DNA from: Glandiceps talaboti
Lineage: Eukaryota; Hemichordata; Enteropneusta; Spengelidae
NCBI RefSeq assembly: GCF_964340395.1
Contig: NC_135565.1
Span: forward strand, 7,114,242 to 7,178,241
DNA: 64,000 nt
Reading direction: 5' to 3'
The notes under the pieces were generated by a model. It did not search any database. It had not been told where the DNA came from and worked only from the letters and a program-made list of their open reading frames with translations. Every line of letters begins with the position of its first letter. Within the stretch, counting starts at the first letter, position 1. Position numbers and translations under genes: made by a program. Below, piece by piece: positions 13,674 to 25,298 of the stretch.

Positions 13674-16273
13674 GACCAAGGGAGCTGATGTTCGAAAGCA
13701 CAAGGAGCTGATCGACATAATTAATGCTGCCGGGTCGAAGATCATTCACGGAGTCAGCAAAGCCAGTGAACTTGATGGTGTGTCAAGTACCAAGGGGTAG
13801 ACCATTCGATATCCTGGGGGGGGGAAGGGGTTGGAAGATTGGTGGAGAGTCATTATTTTTTTTCCCACCTGCTTGCTTGAGAATTATTTTTTTTCTCCTT
13901 CGCCTATGTTGGCAACTTTTTTTTTCTTTGCTTCTTTGAGATATCCTGATTTTTTTTACGTCAATGTTGAACACCTACTTTTGTTGCCACAATTTTCTGT
14001 TTGGTTTTCGCACAGGGTAATACAGAGAGTTAAAAGATGCCGTTCTATCACACAGAGATTTTATTTAGAAAACTACATATTTCATACAGGTTTGATTTTC
14101 AATTAAATAAACATCATGATGACACACATAAATACAAATCGGAAACTTGATTGGTGAGCTCAAACATTCAGATAGACCGGTCAGTTTTTCCAGCTTGGGG
14201 GTGGGGGGTGGAAGGGGGATGTCAGTGTTTTCAACTGGGTTGACAAAAAGTCACTGACCCCCGTGAATAAAGTTTCATAGCATCTGACAGAAAGGATGCC
14301 CTGAAGATCTATGATTTTTATTTTCTCTTAAAGGAGGATTTTTACTCTTAAAGCCAATTTTCAGGCTTTTAACAGACACTTTCAGACAATAATTTGCAAG
14401 CTTTACAAGACAGCTCTAACAATTGTAAAAAGCAACTACACATGGTTGAAACATTTTTGAAATAAAGTTTCATAGCATCTTGACAGTAAGAGGTGGAGGG
14501 AAGAACTTTAATTTGAGGCTTGGACATGTCTACCTCTTATGGAGGTTCCTAGGGGGTCTCCACTAGAAGCTTTTGAAGTTTTTTTTACCAATTTTGGTGA
14601 ATCTTATTGTTGGTTTAATGAATGAGTGGCCTCTGGGGTGATGGAGTCCAAGCCCCCCCCCCCGCAGATCTCCAGTTTTTTTTTTCTATTTAGGCAATTT
14701 TTAGGTTATTCATAGACTCTGAGATATATATTGCCAAGCTTCGAAAAGCTAAAGTAAATACTATACAAATGTCGACTGGCCGTGAGGGCAATGGCATACG
14801 TCTGTTCACCACGAGGGCCTGTCGATCACCTCAACATCAACCTATTTCCCGAGGGCGAAGCCCAAGGGAAATAGGTTGATGTTGATGTGATCGACAGGCC
14901 AGAGGGGGAACTGACGTATGCTATTGCCCGAACAAGAGGCCGGTCGACATTTGTTTTATAACACATCTCATTCATACTAGTAGCTTACACAGTTCTGTAG
15001 GATTATCCTCCACTACAGGCAATACGTTCCTCCTTCCACACAGTATTTTTCTAAAATACTCACAGCATTTTTGATAACACACTTTGTGCGCTTAGCATCT
15101 TTGTGTGACACCAGTTCTGCAAGATCTTCTTCAGACACTTTCCAAAAACGTGAATTTTCGTTTGCCGCCATATCCATTGACCCGTCTGAATATTTGTCGT
15201 CTGCAAGGAAGACGCTCACGCATGCGCAATGGGTGGGCAATAGTCCACTCGACTTTTCATTCATGGAACTATTGCCCTATGCATGGGGTAATAGATCGTC
15301 ATTTCCCGGGCAACAGTATTCAAATTACGCATACCACGTGACAGGGCATTGACCAATCGCAACAAGACTCACGCAGATGATGTGTTATAAAACTTTTAAA
15401 ATAAGATTTCCATGTTATAAAAGTGGGCATGTAACATATGGGCATTGATATTGCATGTATAGTAAAGTTACCGATGTGTTAGAGCACTTTAGGAGGTCAT
15501 ACCTAGTGTACAATACAAACTTGAATTTGAGTTGTGGTGTCGATACTTGTAGTGTCCGAAATAGGAAGTATAATCATCCCTTCTGACAAATTCATACTGA
15601 AGAGACTAGAACAAAGTTCTTTTATAAACTATCTAATAGTATGAAGATTACGATAACAAAACCTTCAAGTTCACTTTTGCCCCAAAGTGCAAGATAAGTG
15701 AAGCACTGATTGTGAAACAGCCAAACACTTACATGGCATGTTCTGTAACTAGTGTGGTAGCTAGGTAATACATGTATTATATGTATAATTTTATGTATAG
15801 TTATGTTTGAACCCTTACATGAAGTAATATTTAAACAATTTATGAAAGAAACAGAAATATATATATATATGTACCACAGGCTAACGAAACTGTCTGGTCC
15901 CTGACATGTGTTTGAAAATATTTGTCATGATTTGACAAGTGTCCTGGTTAGAAAGGTACGAGCAGGTTGAACAGTATACTCGAACATGTGCATCATTTCC
16001 CTGCCAAGACATTTTTTTTTCTAGCAGCAGTGGTCCATCTTTTATTTTCCATCACCCACTCATATCCTGATTTTTTTTATTCAAGCAATTCCATTTGGCA
16101 TCTTTTTTTTCCCTTCCAAGCCCCCCCCCCAGGATATCAAATGGTTAACCCCCAATGCCTATGTTCTTATACTTGATTTGGTATTGTATGGTGAGTATAA
16201 CGACAAACCCTTAATTTCTTTATCGTGGTGTGTTCCAGTCATCGCCGGAACATCAGATTACCAGATTGTTTAA
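13674..16273 (+). CDS. Last exons of an unidentified gene; one exon split by a TIR element
   Basis: An exon begins at 13674 after the acceptor GAATTTAG. It is open in one frame (ADVRKHKELIDIINAAGSK, then HGVSKASELDGVSST) to the insertion point at 13793. The element supplies a stop (TAG at 13798-13800). If the element and one CAA copy are skipped, the same frame resumes at 16156 (NAYVLILDLVLY) and meets a perfect donor, GTGAGT, at 16191. A terminal exon at 16239-16273 follows the acceptor GTGTTCCAG in matching phase (VIAGTSDYQIV, TAA). Three independent signals agree: frame, donor and next acceptor phase. The gene is probably knocked out on this chromosome, or the insertion is polymorphic. Upstream exons were not found, and the protein family is unknown to me. 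Confidence 0.6.
14767..14952. repeat. Long near-perfect hairpin
   Basis: Two arms of about 85-90 bp are inverted copies around a centre near 14862. Landmarks are AAATGTCGACTGGCC against GGCCGGTCGACATTT, and CAACATCAACCTATTTCCC against GGGAAATAGGTTGATGTTG. There are only a few mismatches. It lies beside the nested element at 14954-15392, whose far part has a related motif (ATTGCCC, CGTCATTTCCCGGG), and probably belongs to the same insertion. Confidence 0.85.
14954..15392 (-). mobile_element. Small nested element with a tyrosine-recombinase-type N-terminal remnant
   Basis: The inverted ends TTTTATAACACATC (14954-14967) and GATGTGTTATAAAA (15379-15392) are perfect. Inside, a minus-strand frame (15013-15264) encodes MAANENSRFWKVSEEDLAEL, then a Lys-rich stretch ending SILEKYC. 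This resembles the helical N-terminus of DUF3504/Crypton-like proteins of the ZMYM2 and KIAA1958 type (pattern F..VSEED...L...KD...T......A...L..YC). The assignment is from memory of the family pattern, and the catalytic recombinase domain is absent. I read it as a deleted derivative that kept only the start of its gene. Confidence 0.5.
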
Positions 16274-16920
16274 TCAGAGAGTACTACAAGACGTTTGACT
16301 TGATGATATTTTCGATTTCTTGGTCGACTATTCGATTCTGTATCCTCGAAGAGACCATGTGCGTTATGTAAATGAGGCAGTCTTTCGTCATCGTCGCATA
16401 TAGAATTAATTATCAACGACTGTGAACGCTATCCTGTGTGATTACCTTCATTGAATGATATTTCCTATCATCGATCGAACGCTTTCCTGATTACCTAATT
16501 CTACAATTGCTATATACGGTAGAGTTGCTATAGTGTGTGTGTGTGTGTGTGTGTGTCGTCAGATTGCCGAACAAGCCGTCGCGATTTCCAGCTGTTGAAA
16601 CCCTACAACTAGTGATCATCGTGTAGAGTTGTGTGGACTACTTTAAAGCTGGGTAATACTATCCGTTATTAAGCAATAGACTCTTTGTGAACATTTATCG
16701 TAATTTTGTAACTGTAATAACTTTGTATTAGCATTGTAAGAATTGTAAGAACTTTTGTAGAATACTTTTGTATATACCTTTTACTGTAATATCTTCAGAA
16801 AGACTTCGCTTTACTGGACTTTGTAAATACTTTCAAGAAACTATTGTATTTCTAAACTATTTGTATTGACTGCGGTCAAAACTCAATATTATCAATCCTG
16901 AAATCATTGTGAACAATAAT
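16274..16920. other. 3' flank of the split gene; no further gene seen
   Basis: AT-rich sequence with a (GT)n tract near 16533-16556 and several short AATA-rich runs. I see no open frame or RNA gene. It may hold the 3' UTR of the preceding exons. Confidence 0.5.
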
Positions 16921-16979
16921 AACGTTGGTTAATGATATATCTGTGTCAGTGATATTATTTATGTATATGAGCAACACCA

Positions 16980-17236
16980 ATGTATGTATGTATGTATGTA
17001 TGTATGTATGTATGTATGTATGTATGTATGCATATGTGTCTGTGTGTGTGTACGTGCGTGCGTGTGTGTGTGTGTATGTATGTATGTATATGTATGTATG
17101 TATGTATTTATTTATTTATTTATTTATTTATGTATGTGTATCTGTCTGTATGTATGTATGTACATTTGTATGTATGTATGTATGTATGTATGTATGTATG
17201 TATGTATGTATGTATGTATGTATGTCTGTCTGAATA

Positions 17237-17267
<31 letters not shown>

Positions 17268-17343
17268 GAATGTCTCTGTATGTCTGTTTGTTTGTTTGTT
17301 TAGTTTGTTTATTTGTTTGTTTGTTTGTTTGTTTGTTTAGTTT
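16980..17343. repeat. Compound (TATG)n, (TTTA)n, (TCTG)n, (TTTG)n tract
   Basis: About 360 bp of related tetranucleotide repeats. They give MYVCMYVC-type frames of over 100 codons that are not genes. Confidence 0.97.
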
Positions 17344-17849
17344 GTTTCTCAGAATACCTTGTCTAGTTGTATAGAAGCCTTTTTCCCAGGCATAATGGAA
17401 TACAGCTAAGATAAAGCCAGTCTCACATTTGTTCCCCTTTAAATTTACTTTAGATACAGATTAATGAATAAAATGTTCCAAAGATGCTTATATATCAAAT
17501 GAATCTCAGTGTGCTAAGGCAATATAATTTAAGTGTGTCATTATTCTTTTATTATTTATAGGACTAAAATATGTTATTACTCAAACCCCGATAATTATGA
17601 TTCGTTTTCTTGTTCGACCAATCTGTTCTTCCCTTCCAATTATGAAGAACCAATAAGTTACATTATTTGCAAAATAGACATTACGCAGCACAGCATCTAA
17701 AAATTGTCAAAGATGTTACACATTGCTGTTTGATAGAGTGGGTGTATGATATGGAGGTGACGATTAAATCCAATGAAACTCTGAATAAGTGAAATGGACT
17801 AGGATAAACTGCCGCCACCACCACCACCACCACCACCACCACCACCACC

Positions 17850-17908
<59 letters not shown>

Positions 17909-17984
17909 GCATCAAAAAACAGCCTCGATTCATTTCCTCTTATATCTGAAAATGGCCATTAAACACTATGCTCACATCATCATT

Positions 17985-18047
<63 letters not shown>

Positions 18048-18392
18048 TTACAAGTACAACTGTATCTCCTTATACTTCTCATTCTGTTTTAATATCATCA
18101 TTATCACCACCATCCACTTATTTCCTTGTTTTTAATCATCCAACTCTATTTCTCTCTTCAGAATCCCCACATCACAACTACAGTCGTACTCATGTTCATC
18201 ATCTTCACTATTTAAAAGGTCAACACATTAAAAAAACATGCATACATACATACATACATACATACATGTACATACGTCATACATACATACTTTCCATTCT
18301 CTGGTACATCGCCAGGAGTCAGACAGGTATCTAAAAATTAACATTCAATTTCATTATAGGTATAAAGGTTGAATAATAAGGAATCGCCACAA

Positions 18393-18434
<42 letters not shown>

Positions 18435-18590
18435 CCACAAAATCAACAGCAGCATAAAAAACCAAACTAATAAACAACAGACAACTTGCACAATTGACTA
18501 TCCATCTACAGGCAGAACGAATTTCATCACCAGTATCCTAGCTAAACCACATCAGGATTAGCGTACACTTTGAATTATTCGATTTACAAT
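17344..18590. repeat. Gene-free stretch with several microsatellites
   Basis: It holds (CCA)n and (TCA)n at 17815-17908, (TCA)n at 17977-18048, (CATA)n at 18238-18290 and (AAC)n at 18391-18437. The sequence between them is AT-rich and shows no coding signal. Confidence 0.9.
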
Positions 18591-18604
18591 GGCCGACACC
18601 GTGG

Positions 18605-18945
18605 AACAACAGAACCTGTTACAAACAGGGAAAGTAAACAAATGAATTGGATTCATAACACTTGGAACAAAATCTTGGAAGTGCAGAGACTTATATTACG
18701 TTTCATTATTCATAAGAACAGTTCTGTGGCCAATTTCCATAATAGTTTATGTTCACAAATAAAGTAGGACTTCCCCTGGTATTTCATAGACACATAAATA
18801 GACCATGAAACTGTTCTTATTAAACCATGAAATGTGATATGTGAAGTTTTTTACTATTCCAACATGACGTACGCATGCCAAGTGTTATTAATCCAATTCA
18901 TATGTTTACTTTCCTTGGCTTGTTTGTAACAAGTAACATTCATTC
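18605..18945. mobile_element. Foldback MITE
   Basis: Two arms of about 115 bp are inverted copies around a short centre. Landmarks are TGTTACAAACAGGGAAAG against CTTTCCTTGGCTTGTTTGTAACA, and GAATTGGATTCATAACACTT against AAGTGTTATTAATCCAATTC. CATAAGAACAG on the left also matches CTGTTCTTA on the right. No protein is encoded; the 65-codon frame at 18570 lies across one arm. It is typical of a small TIR or foldback element. Confidence 0.75.
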
Positions 18946-19514
18946 ACGGTCTGATGTCGGCAGTTGTGTCAAGGTGACTTGGCTATAAGGCTTTATGTTA
19001 AGTTAAAGACAATAAATATAGAACACACACACATATCCACTAAAGTCTCTGCTCTGTGTTAAGTTAATGATGCAAATAGTAATAGCTAGCACACTGGTAT
19101 TAAACGACACACACTTGTATCTGAACGTGAGCATATGATTTACTAGTAAGACGGGTAAGGATAAGGCAAAGACAATATGTCCCTGTAGCCGGACAATATA
19201 TATATATATAATTAAGAAGTAATAGTAAAAACAAAGGTATACAATAAAGATAAAGTGAGGGTGCCATATATGCCTCGCCTACATATCCAATTCATTGCGG
19301 CAACTCTGATTAGTACACACACACTGTACGCTCTTCGAAAATATAACATGACATTCAGTTGCATGTAAACATCTTTAGATCTTTGTAAAGCTGGTGCATT
19401 TTAAACACACATATACACCTTTAGATTGAATGGTACAAAAAAAGAACTATCATTCCAATGTGATAGTTGTAATCGCAATTCTTGTGAAGCCAATTTAGCC
19501 AACATCGTGGTATT

Positions 19515-19622
19515 TACCTGTTATTTAATGGGTACCAAAATATTGACATTAGGGGTCAAATACCCTATATTAGGATGTGTGACCCTGAGGTCAATATATT
19601 TGTACCAATCAACAGGAGGTTC
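19515..19622. repeat. Imperfect hairpin of about 105 bp
   Basis: GGGTACCAAAATATTGAC at 19531 pairs with GTCAATATATTTGTACC near 19590-19606. CCTGTT and ACAGG close the outer ends, and TTAGGGGTCA faces TGACCCTGAGG. An 83-codon frame crosses the palindrome and is probably not real. Confidence 0.6.
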
Positions 19623-19837
19623 TTTTATATCGGGTTCAGAAATCCATGTGATTAGTTTTGAACTTTATGAAATGTAGGACAGAGAGTTTTGAATCGTTAG
19701 TGGCATCGTAACTTGCAATCCCTAGTGCCAGCTTGGGGTTACGCCAACACGGACCAGACTTTGAGTAGCAGGTTGAAGTTCTGACCTGGGATCCACCGAG
19801 GCTTTATTGCCACCCATAACAGAACCTGAAATAATGT

Positions 19838-20987
19838 AAATCGACTCCGTGAAAGCATTTGACACTGTGCCCTGCAGAAGACTCATTAGCAAATTAACGT
19901 TATATAGTATATCAGATCCTTTACTAGGATGAATAAGATCGTTCCTTAGTGGAAGACTACAACAAGTATTAATAAATGATGACCCATCAGCATGGATACC
20001 TGTAATAAAAGGAAGTGTGCATGGACTTGTTTTGTCTATATCAATGATCTACCAGACTCTGTGCTGTTAGACATCTATTCATTTACTGGTGACATTAAAC
20101 ATCACGAACTATTAAGGACAGAGATTTACCACAACAGGACCTCGATCGACAGGTTAATGGAATTGTCAAATAAATGGCTTCTTCGTTTTCACCCAGACAA
20201 ATATAAGTCCGGATCCATGAGAATGGGGTACTAAACAGATGAAAGCTATACATATACATTGGAAATTGATGGAGCAAGACAAGATCTTTCAACAACACAT
20301 AGAGAAAAAGAAATTGGAGTACTATTTGATCCGAAATTAGATTTTGACATCCAAGCACATAAATGAGAAAGTAAACAAAGGAACTAGCACCTTCGCACTA
20401 ATTAGACGAGCGTACATGTACCAACCTATGGTGAGGAATCACTTTGACAACGCATGTCCTGTATGGAACACTGTCTTATAAATAAAAAATATAGTGAAAT
20501 TGTTGAAAATGTGCAAAGGAGAGCCACTAAACAACCACCACGATTTAAAGAACTATCATATGAGGAAAGGTTAAAGAAACTTAATTTACCAACTTTTGCA
20601 TATAGGAGAATACGCGGTAATATGATTGAATTGTTAGAAATATTACAAGGAATATATGAGAACGTTCTAAAACCCAAGGCATACTACACAACGAGAACTG
20701 GGCACAGGGGCCACAACAAACAGGTATACAAAGAACATAGCAAGTTGAACTTAAGGAAACAAACATTCCCAACTAAAGTGTTAAGTATCTGGAATAATTT
20801 ACCAGCAACAATAAATGTACCCACTCTCAACACTTTCAAAAAACGTCTAGATGAACATTGGAAAGAGCAAGACATTATATATAATTATAAAGAAAATATA
20901 TCCAGGAACATTAGAGAATCAACCATGAATGAAGATGAGACAGAGCTGACCATACAGGCTATAGCCTGCGGTCAGAAAGTCACGTAG
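19838..20987 (+). mobile_element. CR1/L2-type LINE remnant, reverse transcriptase and C-terminal part
   Basis: The stretch reads as the second half of a non-LTR retrotransposon polyprotein across frameshifts. In order: IDSVKAFDTVP near 19838; IRSFLSGRLQQVLIND near 19930; a degraded G(S)V.G segment; YINDLP at 20038; the catalytic F/YADD box as FTGD (20090), so the site is destroyed; and STDRLMELSNKWLLRFHPDK-like sequence (actually TSIDRLMELSNKW) to 20234. The last 177-codon frame (20454-20987) holds ENVQRRATKQPP, LSYEERLKKLNLPT, YRRIRGNMIELL and SIWNNLPATINVPTLNTFKK, the usual C-terminal region. The 5' part is missing, and there are an internal stop in the RT and at least two frameshifts. It is dead. 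Confidence 0.9.
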
Positions 20988-21440
20988 GGTTACGTGAGGT
21001 AAGGCTGACCGTCAGCTATTGAACATCGGTTTGAAATTTGCCTGCCTTGATGATGTGGATGAAAGGCGGTAAACATACATAGTAACCACCGAACTGATAA
21101 ACACGTAAGGTGCAGTTTTAAGGCAGAAAAGAAGGCAGTACTTATTAGAAGAACTTATGTTGTCATACTCAATAAACCTCGGGACACGCACATTTACCAG
21201 TGTGTAGAACAATTGAAAATTGCTTCACCCTATAATCAATGGTATGCTAAGGGCAATTACAGTAAACACAAAAGGTTGTGTTTTTATTTGACAAGTATGA
21301 CGTCTGTTTTCAAGAATACTGATAGTTTATGAGAAGAGAGATTGGTAAATATGAAAATAAACTGTGTAATGATAAACATATTACATAATCATATCAACTA
21401 AACAGACAACCACGGAATTATATAGTTGAATTTATAATGC
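20988..21440. other. No gene seen
   Basis: AT-rich spacer between the LINE remnant and the likely 3' end of the minus-strand LDLa/ZP gene. No coding or RNA feature seen. Confidence 0.5.
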
Positions 21441-21441
21441 T

Positions 21442-21447
21442 TTTATT
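21442..21447 (-). terminator. Candidate polyadenylation signal of the LDLa/ZP gene
   Basis: AATAAA on the minus strand. Two other copies lie nearer the coding end, at 21916-21921 and 21775-21780, so the 3' UTR may be about 0.4 to 0.9 kb depending on which is used. Confidence 0.35.
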
Positions 21448-22328
21448 GATACCAACACCAAAATGAAGAAAACATGAAATAAACCCATCACCAATACAAT
21501 GTTTTTTTTTTTTTTTTTAAATATTTGAAACAATTAAATGTACAATGTAGTTGGTATTCATGGTTAAACTTGATGTATTAAAAGCCACATTAAGCCGCTT
21601 TATATATTAACACTTGTTATAATGATAACTTTCCTTCAAAGAGTAGCACACTACATTTGTTAGCATACCATGAACTGAACAAAACTAGTCTGAGACATTG
21701 AAAATGTGTCAAGTGTGTATGAATGAAGTTGACAAAATCCATATGTTGGGTTTGTTGAAGAATCATACTCAGTGTTTATTGCATTTATCTGATTGTCCCA
21801 AACACATAGTGGTTTATTAGTTAGAATAGTCGACGGAAGGATAATAATCACTCATTTCTGTTGATGATACTCGCTGGATGTGTCCTTTAATACAATGGTA
21901 TGACCATTAAACCTGTTTATTTTAATTTCTACTGTAAAACATAAGTTGATTCATGTGTATCGAAGCTTTATCTTCAAAATAATCTGGGCCTTTTTGCTGC
22001 TGATATTTTCAATGATCTGTCATCTCCATGTATGATTCTCACAGCCAAATTTTAAGTGGAATATCTGAAATTGTATACCAACATCCATTGTAGACGTCCT
22101 GTGAGTTGTACAACTTATTTCAAAAGTAAATGATAATATTTGAAATGCCATGATGGAGGATAAACTAATAACATGTTTCAACGAAAAGATTCCCTGCTAT
22201 TAAAAGCGAAGTTATATATAATTGAGAAAAAAAAATTCTCCGCGGTTCACTTGATTTCGTCCCAAAATCTGTAGAGTCTGTTTTTGTTAACTTTGGCAAA
22301 TGGCCGATATTATGAATGTATAACTACA

Positions 22329-22456
22329 TCAATACAATGGGGTATTATCACTTTGTTGAATTGAGTCTCGCAGATATCTTCCTTGAATTGTGTCGTTTAA
22401 CGGTGTCTTGTTTATGTTGCCAGTATTAAGATGTTTGGTTTCTTCACTTGTCGCAG
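22329..22456 (-). CDS. LDLa/ZP gene, terminal exon with two possible acceptors
   Basis: The previous exon ends in phase 2. The acceptor TTTACAG at 22457 gives only four more residues (GCDK) and a stop at 22444. A second AG ten bases on (exon from 22446) gives 38 residues ([20 protein letters not shown] and onward, ending NTPLY) and a stop at 22329-22331. The first has the better polypyrimidine tract; the second keeps a longer open frame with two N-glycosylation motifs or near motifs. Neither adds a membrane anchor. Confidence 0.6.
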
Positions 22457-23246
22457 CTGTAAAGAAATTAAAATGAAGTTCAGAGAATTTCTTGATTTCA
22501 TTTACTTACATAATATTGGCGGTAAAATTTTAAATGCATGAATGGAGAAATGTAGAATCATATAATATTTAGTGTCATTACCACTTCATCAATGACTTCC
22601 ATTTAAGTTTGACTTCATGCAAATACAATTATATATGGTATTATACTCGGAACTTTGAAAAGTTATTTTTATATGGATAAAAACAACAACGACGATTCAC
22701 TAGGCATCTACACACTACAACACCAGAGTGACTATAGAGTCTCAATTTGGCGGCCCGTGAAAGCATATAAAATGATACATATTATATCAATGTGAACACA
22801 AAGCAATACTAGCATCACTGTCGGATGAAACAAGGAAGATTAAAACACAACTGTTTGTGTGTTCACAGTACGATAAAAAGTAACGTTCCATGTGCGTGTC
22901 TGCGTGTTATCAGTGCCTGGATTTTGTTTATGTAATTCGCAACAAAGAAAGGTTGTGTTAGGTGTAAACAACATCATGTTGTCTAACTAAAACTCTATAG
23001 TCTCTCTGGTTTGGGAGTATCATTGTTTAAAGTACTAGTTGACATAAAAACTTACCCCTTTCCTGGTGTAGAAGTGAATGGCCCATGGGTTACGATTGTT
23101 TGACTAGATCCATCAACTCTATCTAGAGATTCTCTTCGTTGTGGACTGTTGGTACAACCCTGTGGATAGTAAGTGATACAATATCGATATAAACACTTCA
23201 ACAAGAATGTTGTTATTTAAGTCTATATTGCATTGCAAAGAAAGTA

Positions 23247-23328
<82 letters not shown>

Positions 23329-24666
23329 CTGTAATACTTTATGTGAAAGTTGAATAATTTAGCAACATTATTAATTGTTAAATATCACCTTCATGCGTCT
23401 GATCTTAAGACAAATTTAAATTGATTTGCAAGCGGCCAAATATACATCCATGCATATCGTATGTGTTGTAGTAGAACTGTTACACGTTTTAAGTTGTTAT
23501 ACCATTGGTGAGGCAAAACGATAGTCATAATTCACTAACACACAAATTCGTAAATGAGTGGCTGGAGAGATTGTCAGTAAGCTGACTACATACCAGATCA
23601 CATGGTGTTCCAACATCATTTATCCTACACAACACAACAGAGCAATGGAGATATAGATCAATATCTTGGTCAACCGTTATGTTGTCCCCATTAGCAAGAT
23701 CGTAGACGTCAATACCATAATGTTTCTCCAATTCATTAGTGGGTGAAACGTCGTATTCAAACACATAGTCAGGTACAAGGCAACTGAAAGATAAATACAG
23801 ACGTTGATTATTCATTAGGTTAGAAATGTGTTAGTAATCTGTTACATCAATCTTCAATCGAATAAGACTGTCAGTACCTTTATAAGCAACATTATCCTAT
23901 TCTACCTTAGTTTCATGTTTAAAGCTGCACTCTAGTTGCAACTGAGCTATTTTAAGAAACCCTTTTACTTAATATATTTACTTCTCAATTGTTCTCAACA
24001 AATAAATTAGGAAACATGCACACAAAATGTAATCGCTTATGAGACACGCCATTACAGAATACTTGACGATTGCTGTGAAAGAGTATGACCTAGCTTGTGT
24101 ATCCATGAATATTGAACACCTAATGAGAACTACTATGTATATGTATCGAGGCAAGTCAAACTAATATGGATACATATTCGAAACCAAGTTTTCCAACAAA
24201 ATTGAACCTGTCACTACAATACTTACTGATAAAATCATGTATAATTAACAGCCTTAGGTACAATGCTTGTTTTCTTTATAAGGCGCAACAAATTTAGAGA
24301 ATAAAGATTTGGTTGTTTTATGAACAAAAGTCCATGTTGCAGCCAGTGCAGTTAACTGTATCAACGTATGAATACAAGACTTGTTTGTTATTTCAATCTA
24401 GGTATACGTAAATATTGTGGATGTAAACTTAACTTACACAACGGGAGCCCATACCTAATGGGTTTTTCTATGAGGCGAATACAGTCATGTTAGATAATTC
24501 AAGTAACTAATATAGGATCATTGATTTGCAAAAATTGACTTTCAGGTTTACCATTCGAGTTTGCTTTAAGCTAATACAATTTGAATTTTTATTTAAAGGT
24601 GGTGTTCTGCCATTATTTATCATTCTGTATTATCACCATTTTGTATGAAATCAATAATATATAAAT

Positions 24667-24743
<77 letters not shown>

Positions 24744-25204
24744 ATTTAGTCTACTTCCAAATAGCAATGTAACTGAAGAAGTATACATACCCATCAGTGA
24801 TATAATAATATTTAGGATTCCCAGGATCGTTACTCATTGAGATGAAGCAGTTTTTCACAAGCATTTCCAAAAGGTCGCCGTCGTTGTCAACAGTGATACC
24901 AAAATATATCAAGGTTCCATCACAGATTTCAACAGGGAAGTCTGTAGCTGGGTCAAGGGTAGCAGTAAAGGTCTCATTGGTGTAGAGAGTTGCTGACGTA
25001 TTGTAGGTACCAAATCCCATGTAGTGAATAAGGATATCACTGTAAGAGGTTAAAAAGGACAGATATTACAAAATAAAGCAATCTGTAACACGTCACATAT
25101 TAACGCAATTTAGTAGTCTAATTTACCCCCCTAAAACAAACAAACAAACAAACCTAATTAAACAATACAATAAACATTTGCAAACAACGGACGGCAAACA
25201 AAGC

Positions 25205-25238
<34 letters not shown>

Positions 25239-25264
25239 GCAACAGTAGCATCAACAGCAACAAT

Positions 25265-25298
<34 letters not shown>

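Larger units (their letters stand above)
13794..16152. mobile_element. TIR DNA transposon, 2.36 kb, inside an exon
   Basis: The ends are inverted repeats: left GGGGTAGACCATTCGATATC, right (reverse complement) GGGGTTAACCATTTGATATC, each followed inward by CCTGG and a G-run. A CAA triplet flanks both sides (13791-13793 and 16153-16155), fitting a 3-bp target duplication. No transposase frame is visible, so the element is non-autonomous. It contains low-complexity T-, G- and C-runs, an internal repeat (AATAAAGTTTCATAGCATCT near 14268 and 14462), a long hairpin and a smaller nested element. The TIR type and 3-bp duplication are compatible with the PIF/Harbinger group, but the triplet is not the usual TWA. 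Confidence 0.75.

Noticed and set aside
16925-17340. Frames of 102-118 codons rich in Cys, Met, Tyr and Val
   Set aside because: They are products of TATG, TCTG and TTTG repeats.
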